NCBI GenBank assembly: GCA_028015205.1 | Contig: CM051516.1 | Coordinates: 60,082,230 to 60,146,229, forward strand | Length of the DNA: 64,000 nucleotides | From: Mytilisepta virgata | Taxonomy: Eukaryota; Mollusca; Bivalvia; Mytilida; Mytilidae | Direction of reading: 5' to 3' | Part shown: positions 27,001 through 39,000 of the stretch, piece by piece | Layout of the letters: every line of letters starts with the position of its first letter | Position numbering within the stretch: the stretch's first letter is position 1 | Position numbers and translations under genes: made by a program | The notes under the pieces: generated by a model | Database searches by the model: none | Told to the model about the DNA's origin: nothing | The model's input: only the letters and a program-made list of their open reading frames with translations

Positions 27001-30000
27001 AATAACAGTCCAAAGATACTTATATTAGATATAGTAAATTTAAACTCTGCTGTATACGGCCCATTTCAGCAGCATTAAAACCAACCGAAACATTTGGAAG
27101 ACCAACAACCAAACTTATTTTAAACAAGTTCTCATAACCAAAAATACCGAAATAGTAGGCCAAATTTCAGCTAAGGAGATCTACCATGTGAAATACAAGG
27201 AATGAACCCCTAATATTTCTATTATTTTTGAATTTTCCTAAATACTGGTAATTTCTGTAACAAATCAATGAATATTCATGTCAGACAAGTCTGACGACTG
27301 GGTTGGCGAATACCCTCTGGACCTAGAGCACACCATGCAGAGGCATCGTGCCAGGAGTTTAAAAATAACAATCCAAAGATACTAATATTAGAGATAGTAA
27401 ATTTATAGTATGCTGTATACGACACATTTTAAGGAGTTACCTCTTATCAGCAGCATTAAAACCGAAACATTTGGAAGACCAAAAACCAAACTTATTTTAA
27501 ACAAGAGGTACTCATAACCAAAAATACCGAAAATATTCCCTTTGTCCTTTCTCTTACAGGGGGATATTATGGAAAACCATGCTCATCTTCTTTTGGACAC
27601 GCATCCTGCTATGACAACTTAACATGTGTAAATGACCTCTGTAGTTCAGATTGCATTGGGCCAGAATTTTATTTTGAAAACTCCAAGTGTCATCCGCGTA
27701 AGTAAAAGAATAAGATGTTGGTTTTATATTCATTTTTAAAACAGAATTTTTAAATATTTTTCATGTCAGTCTGTTAATTATCTAACAGAGTCATTTAAAT
27801 CTGATTTTGGCCTTATTAAGCCGATTTATATTCCTGAAAAATATCGTCAAACAATCCAAGGCAAAGCTGCATATAGGAAATTACTGAACAACTTTAATAA
27901 TTGTTTAATTATGCCAAAGAATCACGTTGATGCCATCAACCTAATTACCAGTAATACTCTGGGTAAACTCAACGATGTGGTCAAACACTCACTGAAGGCA
28001 TTAAATATTTCATGAAACGAAGATAAAAAAAAATACACAAATTTGAACGTAAGGGGTCTTTTCAGACCAAATGTAAACATAAATATAGAAGATGAAACAA
28101 AACATTCAGCATGTTATAAAGTCAAGGTAAATGTCATTTCACAAAAATAAGGTGGAATCCGGCTATGCATATTGTCGATACACCTTGGAATCCATTTTAT
28201 GAAAAACCTGAAAATAGCTCCTCCAATGAAATCAAATTACCTGTATAAGTTGGTAGGTTATAGAAATCATGATAGTAATTATCATGAAATAACACTTGAC
28301 CTTTTTCTTACAGGTGGATACTATGGCGAACCATGTTCATCTTCTTTTGGACACGGATCCTGCTATGACAACTTAACATGTGTAAATGACCTCTGTAGTT
28401 CAGATTGCATTGGGCCAGAATTTTATTTTGAAAACTCCAAGTGTCATCCGCGTAAGTAACCGAATACGTTGTGAATTTTTTCCTTAATAGAACTTGCCAA
28501 AAGTATTGGATGTCATTCTGTTAATTACCTGTTAGAGTCTGTGAAATATGCTTTTTTTTGCCTTGAAGAGCCGATTTAAGTTCCGAAGTGTTTTTGTCAA
28601 ACAATCTAAGGTCAAGCTGCGTATAGGACGATACTGACTACATTTAGTAAGGGTTTTATTATATGATAAAGAAACCCTCTATGCCATCAGCCTGATTACA
28701 AGTAATGATATGGGTCAATTTATTAATTGACCGATGGGGCGGACACCCAGTGAACGCATTAGATATTCAATCAAGCAGGGATGGATGAAAAAGGCACAGA
28801 TTAGAACGTAAAATTTCTTTCAGATCTATTTAGTCAGTTCTGAGGTAAAAATAAATGTTGGAAATACAGGAACATTCATAATGTTCAAAAGTTCACTCCA
28901 CTGTGTTCATGAAAAAAGTACAGTGAAATCAATCTGTGCACAACGACAACAATCCGTACAAATCAATTTCAGGAAAATGTTAAGAGCACTGCACTATTGT
29001 CATTATAATACATTTATTTGTATGAATCATTCAGATTGTATTGGGCCAGAATTTTATTTTGAAAATTCCAAGTGTGATCTGCGTAAGTAACAACAGAATA
29101 AGATGTTTTTCCTTTCTTATCTGAACATAATTTTTAAATATTTTTCCTTTGAGTCTTAATTATATGTCAGACTCTTTTAAATCTGATTTTGGCCTTATTG
29201 ACCCGATTTAAATTCCTAACCAATGGCATCAAACTATTCTAGGTGAAGCTGTGTATAGGAAAATGCTGAGCAAGTTTTGTATAATAAATGTTTTATTATG
29301 CTAAAAAATCACGTTAATGCCATCAACCTAATTACCAGTAAGACCATTGGTAATTCATTAATTCAACAAAGGGGGCAAACACTCTAAATTACCTCTGTAG
29401 TTTAGATTGCAATGAATATGTGGATTTGTTTCCTTTTTTTAGGAACAGAATGTCAATCTCTTTATTATCTGTTAGATGAACAAGACAATGATAACTAGGG
29501 AAGGTTAACAATCACATACCAATCAAGTAAAGGAACCTAACTGATAGAAATGCGGACAAAAATTAACATAAAACAGTACAAAACACAAACATGAACACAA
29601 CAGATAGTCTGACTTGGTACAGACACTGGACAGTGGGGTGTTTAAAACGAGTTTACGGGAACGCAAACCTCCCCTTTATTTCAGACCTGTTACCACTGCG
29701 ATTTTAGCGTAGTTTTTACTAATTTTGGCCATCAAATTACGTTTTACGCCTCAATATATCATTTCTACGTTAACAAAGATGTTACAGTAAAACAAAAGAC
29801 GGCAGTATATAATTTTGTTTTCAAAGAAAGATTTTTGAACGCAAAATTGAGTCTTTGAAACTCATTGTCTTTATGCTCTTAACATTGCTTATATATTACG
29901 CAATTCTTACAAACTCCTTCGTGACCGTGACCGTGACCGTATATCAGAAGACCTTTAAGATGTTTTGGACGCCTTATATTGTATTCTGTACAGTTGGGCT

Positions 30001-33000
30001 TCGTTCTTTCCTCTCTTTAGAACTGTCATAAACTGTCAGGAGAACTGTTCTAGAACAGTTTTAGAACTGTCCTCCTTACAGCTTTAGAACCGTTTATGAC
30101 CGGGGATGTCCTGATCTAGAACTGTTCTGGACATTAGAATCATTTATGACAGTTCTACCCTGGAACCATTTATGACACTGGCGATAGTTTAGGAATTATG
30201 AACATCACAATTATAAGAAATGAAATAATTACTCACCTTTTAACGTTATAGTTTGCAGAGTTTAAAAAAAGGAAAAAAATTACTCACAATGAAGTTTTTA
30301 CTAATTTAAACTAGAATTTTGTCCGGCATCCTCAACGTCCAACCGATATGGCTGCTGTGATTAAAAATAGAAAAAAGAGGGGATGAATTTCAAAAATCTT
30401 CTTCTATGTTCCTACATTACCAATTGGAACCAGACATTGCAGCAATGTTCTTTAAGTGGTCCTCTTTCATATATTTTCCGATGATCCGGAGGATCAAACA
30501 AGATTGCCGCCACAGCCCAACTTAGTTTAACATAGGGCCCTATGAGTAATTCATTTAAAAACCTTCTTGTCTGAAACAACTCAGTCAATTGGAACCACAC
30601 TTAGCAGCAATGGTCCTTAGATGGTCCTCAGTCAGAATTGTGTCCGAAGACTTAGACTGTCAACCAAGATGGTCGCCACAGCCCAACTTAGTTTAACATA
30701 GGAACCTTTGGGAAATTCATTTAAAAATATTCTTTTCTGAAACAACATAGCCAGTTGGAACAAGACTTGGCAGCAATGTCCTTAGATAGTCCTCAACCAG
30801 AATTGTGTCCGATTACCCAGACGATCAACCAAAGATGGCCGCCACAGCCCAACTTAGTTTAACATAGCAACCTTTGGGAAATTCATTTAAAAATCTTCTT
30901 GTCTGAAACAACTTAGCCAGTTGGAACAAGACTTGGCAGCAATGGTCCTTAGATGGTCCTCTTCCAGAATTGTGTCCGATGACCCGGGCGATCAACCAAG
31001 ATGGCCGCCACAGCCCAAACTTAGTTTAACTTAGGAACTATGGGAAATTCATTTAAAAATCTTCTTTTCTAAAATAACAGAGCCAATTGGAACCACACTT
31101 AGCAGCATTGGTCCTTAGATGGTCTGTCAGAATTGTGTCCGATGACCCAGACTGTCAACCAAGATGGCTGTCACAGCCTTTGTTAGTTTAACATAGGACC
31201 AGATGTGAAAATTAATTAAAAAATCTTCTTTTCTGAAACCACTAAGCAAATTGGAACCAAACTTGACAAAAATGGTTCATAGGTGGTCCTCTTTCTGAAT
31301 TGTGTCCCATGACCCAGAATGTCAATCAAGATGACCGCCCCAGCAGAACTTAGTTCAACATAGCACACTATGGGAAAATTCATTAAAACATCTTCTTGTC
31401 TGAAACCACAAAGCCAGTCGAAACCAAACTTTGCAGAAATGGTCCATAAATGATCCTCTTTCAGATTGTGTCCAATGATCCGGAATGTCAACAAAGATGG
31501 CCGCCACAGCTGAACTTAGTTTAACATAAGAGACCATGGCAAAATTCATTAAATAATCTACTTGTATGAAACTACTAAGGCAATTGGAACCATACTTTGC
31601 AAAAATGGTCCTCAGATAGTTCTCTTTCCGAAATATGTCCGATGATATGGACTGTCAACCCAGATGGCCGCCACTGCTGAACTTCGTTTAACTTAGGATC
31701 TTTCATTTAAAAATCGTCTTGGCCGAAACCACTGAGCCAATTGGGACCAGGCTTGGCAGCAATGGACCTTAGTTTGTCCTCTTTCAGAATTATGCCCAAT
31801 GACCAGGACTGTCAACCAAAATGGCTGCCACAGCCGAACTTAGTTTACCATGGGACTGTAAAAATCTAATCTGAGACCACTTGCCCAATTTGGACCAGAT
31901 TTGGCAGTAATGGTCATTAGATGGCCCCCTTTCAGAATTGTGTCCGCTGACCTGGCCTGTCAATCAACTTGGCCACCAAAGATGAACTTAGTTTAACATA
32001 GGACCCTATGGGAGAATTTAATTTGCAGATCATCATGCCTTAAACTTGGCCATTTGGAACCAGACTAATGGCAGCAATGGCCCTCTTTCAAAATTGTGTT
32101 TGATAACCTTGAATGTCAACTAAGATAACCACCACACCCTAACTATGTATACACTGTACCTATGGGAAAACCAGCCAAGATAACTCACAGTTACATGTAA
32201 ATGTTTAGTCCTGCTGAAGGTGGACAATTTTACTGCAGGTGAGCGATACAGGCTCTAGATAGCCTCTAGTTTTAGATACTGTAATTTCCCATAGAGTCTG
32301 ATATTAAAACAAAATATATCACCTGTGTAATCAGGAAATAAAGGTATTCTATAGATTTAGTACATCAACTTATCAAGAACCATTATGATGTTTTCTAATC
32401 TTTCAAAATCCTAAAAATCATCTTTTTTGACACAACATCCGGCTTCGTGCATAGTTGTTTTAAAATAAATTGCTACTCTTATAAGTAATTCTGACCTAGA
32501 ACCATTTATGACAGTTCTAGAACAATACTGGATGGTTGTACCCTAGAACCATTCTTGACGGTTCTACGCTAGAACCATTTATGACAGTTCTACCCAAGAA
32601 CCATTTACGACAGTTCTACCCTAGAAACATTCTGGACGATTCTACCCTAGAACCATTTATGACGGTTATATCGCAGAACCATTTATGACAGGGCTAGTTC
32701 TACCCTTGAACCATTCTAAAATGGTTCTAGAACCGTTTTCTATGACAGAATAGATGAGATTATAGAACTGATCTCAACTGTACATCAAGTACATGAGAAA
32801 AGAGAATGGTGAATAAATTTTGGACAAACAATTGCTACACGAATGCAATGTAGGAAAATTGTATGAAATCTTCAAATCTAAAACCTCACTGCAAGCTCTA
32901 CACGTTCTTTATCATCGAGCTAAATTCGTTGTTATCAATCATGCTACATTCTTAAATTAATTAATTTTTTTATTTAGTTGGAGTTTTTTTGCCGTTTTCA

Positions 33001-36000
33001 GCAATTTTGGCTATTTCGCGGCGGCCAGTTTTTATTGGTGGAGGAAGCCGGAGTACCCTGAGAGAATCACCGACCTTAGGTAGGAAAATTAGCAATACTT
33101 TTCAATTAAGATCGGGGTCAAAACACCCCACCACATGTGAGATTAGAACTCGCAACCTTAGTGCCGACAGGCTAGTGATCATTAGTAGTCATCACGAACT
33201 ACCTAAACCACTCGGCCACCGCGGCCCCATTCGTAAATTAAAGGATACAGGTGTGAGAAAGTATCAAACTATTGCAATTTAATCATTTACTTGCAAAAGG
33301 TGCTTGCAAAGGGTGCTTATGGAAGACAACCGCCTAAATCTCAATCATTACAAAAGGTGCTTATGGAGAACAACCGCCTAAATCTCAATCATTACAAAAG
33401 GTGCTTATGGAGGACAACCGCCTAAATCTCAATAATTACAAAGGGTGCTTATGGAGGACAATCGCCTTAATCTCAATCATTACAAAAATGTTGTTATTAC
33501 TACAATTTTAAAAAGAGATGCTTTTGAATTAATTTCATATATAGACATTTGCCTTAGCCCTTTTTGCATTTTTGAGAATGAGTCTGTTCCAGGTAATCAC
33601 GCTTTAAAAACTGCTGATATAATTATGAATAATTATGAATCAAAATGATGAAAGCATAAAATTACGATTAATTCTTCAAAAACTGATCAAAATGGACATA
33701 AAACAAAGTTAATTGTGTCTAAAAGTGTCTAAAAGTGATAATGCCGTATCAGTGTATACAATTATGGCGCTTTATATGGCAGTTTGGACTAATATTTCAG
33801 GGACTTTATTTTGTCATTTTAACCATAAGGAAGTTACAAGATATCAAGCTTGTGCGGTATAAAAATCTGCACTTAGGTTTCTTGGGACTCAGATGATGAA
33901 ATCATGATAATGGGCAGATGGAAGTCTCTTACATACAAGAGGTACATCTGAATTTATGCATCATTATGGGTTTGTTGTACAGGCTTAAATAATGTTATTT
34001 AAGAAATTCCTTTGAATAGACAAATATGGATTCATGGATCTTCAATTATCTTAAAAGCAGAAGCCCATACCAATTTGGGGTTTGACAAGTTGTATAGGTT
34101 GGAATGCGAGGTATGCACTGGCAGTTAATTGTATATTTGGTTCATGCTTTGGTTAATTGTTTTTGTATTCAAAAAATGGTACTTGTTCATTGTGGGGGAA
34201 ATGTTATTGGGCTAGTTCCATGTGGTCAATTATTATTTCATTTAAGATTTGCAATGTTTATTATCAGTCAGATGCTTCCGGGTTCTGTATTGGTTTTTTT
34301 CAGATATTTTACCACGACGGACATGGCGCTATTCCAATAATCATAATGCTATTCAAAGAACAAGAAAACGTGTAAATAGGGGTATGAGAGATTACCTTTT
34401 AAAGAATGATGCCTATTCAGTTGCGCATCCTGATTTTGATGATTTACATACAGCACTGTTTAAACATGACGGTGTTCATGTATCGTTCTTAGGAAACGAT
34501 ATTTTTATTAATACATTAGAGGAAGCATTATTGCGGTTTTTGAAATCTCCAAGTATACATGTGTATCCATTTGAATATTGATTATGAATTTTGATTTGAA
34601 GAAATGATGAATTTAATCATGTGTTTATGATGAATTTGAATGTTGTTGTATACAGCATAGTATACATTTACTATATCTAATATTAGTATCTTTGAATTGT
34701 TATTTTGAAACTCCTGGGACGATGCCTCTGCATGGTAGACCCTAGGTCCCCGAGGGTATTCGCCAACCCAGTCGTCAGACTTGTCTGACATGATTATTCA
34801 TTGATTTGTTACAGAAATTACCAGTATTTAACAAAATTCAAAAATAATAGTACTAAGGGTTCATTCCTTGTATTGCACATGGTAGATCTCCTTAGCTGAA
34901 ATTTGGCTTCCTATTTCGGTAGTTTTGGTTATCAGTACTTCTTGTTGAATATAAGATTGGTTTTTGGTCTTCCAGATGTTTCGGTTTTATTAATGCTGCT
35001 GATGAGAGGTAACTCCTTGAAATGCGTTGTATACAGCATAGTATAAATTTACTATATCTAATATTAGTATCTTTGGATTGTTATTTTGATGATAAATTTG
35101 ATTAAGTGTTGGTGATGAATTTGACGAATTCATTTCTGATCAATGTGGAAATGATTTGTTTAATTATCCGTAGCTGCTTATTTTTTTTTTGGCGGATTAG
35201 CATGATATTGTTTAATATCATGCTAATTTGGCGGAATTATCGTTTTCACGGCTTTGGTTGCCCCAGCAGAGACATTTCTTACACACTGACTGGAATGCCC
35301 TTCAGTGTTTGATAATCAACTCGTTGTTAAACGTTGGTAAATTATGTTATTTGTTTGAAAAATTAAATTGCCATGACAAATAAGCAGCCAAAAATTCTGA
35401 TCAAGTTGTTGTCTATTGAATTAATGAATGTAAACCTATAAAAATTCCTTCACTCAGCAAGCTTAATTATATTATTTACACATTGCTTTCATTGAATTTT
35501 AAACAAGTAAATTTATACAGATAATGTCTACAATTTATACAATGCCGTTTAGTTTCGCGCTAAATGCTAGCACGACTTTCTTGCTTTTTAATTCAAATAG
35601 ATATTAAAAAGCGGATTTAATGTACCATATTGTTAGTCGTTGATGAAACATTGAGGAATTTGGACAGAAAAACCCTCCCATACCTCCCATGAACATTTTT
35701 CTGCTGTTTTCTTTATTTTACAGGTTGCTGCTTGTTTAATAGGATTTTGGACGTTCCATTCATGTAAAATTATGGGAAGAATCAAACATCGTCATGGCAG
35801 AACTTTTTATGGACTTTATTAATTATTGAGATGGCGGAATTTATCGTTTTCACTGCTTTGTTTGACTCAGCAGAGACAATTGTTATACGCTGACTGAAAT
35901 TCCTTTGATAGTCAACGTGTTGTTAAACGTTGACAAATTATGTTATTTGTTTGAAAGAAAATTAAATTTCCATGACAAATAAGAAGCCAAAAAATCTTAT

Positions 36001-39000
36001 CAAGTTGTTGTTATTTATTGAATTAATGAATGTAAACCTACAAAATTTCTTAAATAATATATTTGCTTAGTTTGATATTCTAAATCGAATCAAGCAAACA
36101 TATTTCCGAATAGCCATTAAAAGTACTTTTACATATCAATTATATACAAAAATGCTCTTTATTACAAGCACAAAAATCTTACTTAGTCTAATACTAATAT
36201 ATTTATTTTTCCGGAAATTTGAATTCAAAAGCTTTGTCACTGTAATATGTAAGAAAGGTTAGGTTGCCGTAATTTTATATATCTTTTTTGAGGTGGGGGT
36301 CGGGGGGGGGGGGGGGGGAGGAAGGGGGTTGCTTAATGAAGTTACAAGAGTGTTTGCATCCAATCATAAAGCTTAGTGCATTGTCTTTTGCGGGTAGAGC
36401 GAGTTACGAGCATCATTATCGTAAAAGAAGTAATTTGTCTAAATGGGTACAAAGTTAACAACATTAGCTGGAATATTGAGTATAACAAACTGTTAAACTT
36501 CTATAATTTTTTTCAGGAGGGTCCAATAGTGAACCTTGTTCATCGTCGTTTGGTGACGACAGTTGTTTATACTCCTTAAGATGTACATCTGATATTTGCC
36601 ATTGTTATTTACTAGCAATAGAGTACTTCGATGAGAACAACAAAACATGTTATCTGAGTAAGAAAAATAACTTTAGAATTCAATGCCACAAAGTAGAAAC
36701 AACAGTTCCTTTTAAAATCAATTTTTATTAATCTGTTTAATAATTTAGAATTTACTTGTGTTTAATGTGATAATGATTTATCTGTATTAATTATGATTTA
36801 TTTCATCAGCCGTACTTTGTATGCTAAAAATATCTAAATTAATTATTGTCTCTCGAATTGTTTCCCCTTGCAATTTGACGGTGTTACTCACTAGGTTTTT
36901 GTTTGCTATTGTTTTATAATTCAGTTTGTTGTGCTGCATGTTTTTAATTTCATTTAAATATTCTTTTGGTTTTATCTGTGTCATATTTCTTTGATATACT
37001 AGTATTTGCACTAATTGGATTTGGATTTTGATTCTTTGGAGTGTACCCATTGTCAATCATTTTTGTAACTTTCTTGCTATACTATCTTGCTGGAAACCTC
37101 TATTTTAATGTTTTCATAATCAGTGCAATTACGGATTACCGCCGGTACCTGAAGCAGTGTTTCAATGAAATATGTCCTATCCCTCGTGCATAAAAGCTTA
37201 ATTTTCCCCTTCTTATTTTTTATAGTTAATAGTTGTAATGTTATACAGAGACATGCAATTCATAAAATGTTTTTCCAACATGAAAAGATACACACTCATC
37301 GGGTAAAAGGTTGAAATATTTTGGACTTTGATTACTTTGTCTACAGAATTACATAAAATGTCATATTTTCATATTTGTAGCCATAATGAAAACTGGTCCA
37401 TAAGCTGGATCAAAAGGTGTAAAACTAGTTATTATGCTCTTTCAGGACCTTGTCATATACTGCCATCCTGTTAAAAAACATAGTCAAAAATATCCCTCCA
37501 ATGAAGGTTTTAATGGGATCTCGTTATGCAGTTCAATAGTTTTAAAATCGTTAGTATTATTCACGAGAGGCCAATATAAATATAAAATCCCAGGTGACGC
37601 TGAATGCCTCAAAAGCACACACATCAAGAATAATTTTTTTTAAGGATGATCGCTGGTTTAATAGGAAATACATAGGATTTGAAATAGGTGTTTTAGTTTG
37701 AGAGAACATATGAATACACTTGGTTGAACGTGTTAATCACCAAAAGAATCGTGTAACGTGCGAAACGTGCGCGTGTAACGTGTGGATCGTGTGTGTGTAT
37801 CGTGTGAATCGTGTGCGTGCAACGTGCGAATCGTGTGCGTGTGGTTTGCGTGTGGTAATAAACGTGCGATTTGAATCGTGTAACGTGTACGAGATTTCAT
37901 TGGTCGAGACAGATTTTAAAACGTGTGAATTCAAATCAGTGCATATTTCAAACTTGAATTAAAATATGATTGGAACGAACTTTCACCTGTGTCAAGTATT
38001 TGAAAATGTTGATATTAATATTCAAGCACAGATTCTAATCTTTCGATTTTAAATTTTTTTCGACAAAATCATTTATTAATTTATATCTGCAATGTAAATT
38101 TTTACATAAGTAATTATTTGGTTATTATATTCCCAAGACGGTTTATTCACGGACGACTACTAGGCTAAAACAACATCTAATTAGACAAGGGATTAAGAGG
38201 TTCTACATGTATGTATTTACCTGTAAGTTTAGCCGAGATGAGCTTTCTGATTGAAAAAAGGAATACACAAGAAATCTGATATAGCTAAATAAAATTGATA
38301 AATTAAGTAAACATGAATTTACTGAAAATAAAATAGATCACTAAAAACAATTTATTGACAAAATAAATATTATATTCAAATGTATACATTTAGAGTTACG
38401 TTTTCAGATAATCTTCAATTATATTATAAATATATTTACATGTATGTACAAATGTTTTACATAGAGAATATTAAATATTTTTATTCACTTATGGTTAAAT
38501 AATGTTTTAAATGAATAAATAATAATAAAAAATATCATATTTATATCAACTATATATTAACAGTTAATATTTTGTATCATACTTTATATTGTTAATGAAT
38601 AAATTAAATATTATTACAATTTAACTTATAATTAAACCATTAAACATTGTATATCTGAGGTAGATGTACAGCTAAATAAGAATTTGTCCCGTCAGAGGAA
38701 CTCTTAATCCCTTGTGTAATTAAATGTTGTTTTAGCCCAGTCGTCGTTCGTAGACTATTCCCATGACATGATGTCTTTCGTGTGAAAGGAGCCATAATTG
38801 TGGCGCAATGTTTATTTTGCTGACAACTTTATTATTATCATATCAATTTTGGTTAGTATGCCCTAGCTAGTTATAATTAGATTAAAATAACATGAAAGGG
38901 TTTATAGATTTTAAATAAATTTAAAATATAATTTAACAGTTCTGTTATAAAGTTTAATAAATTTCCCATAAAAAAAATAATAGTATACGCAAATAAATAT

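Noticed and set aside
509..28451. Array modules as secreted Cys-rich toxin-like peptides
   Set aside because: Symmetric phases, absence of signal peptides per copy and the link to a polycystin frame indicate internal modules of a membrane protein.
32989..33282. A 97-residue protein gene
   Set aside because: It lies entirely in a minus-strand tRNA-derived SINE.
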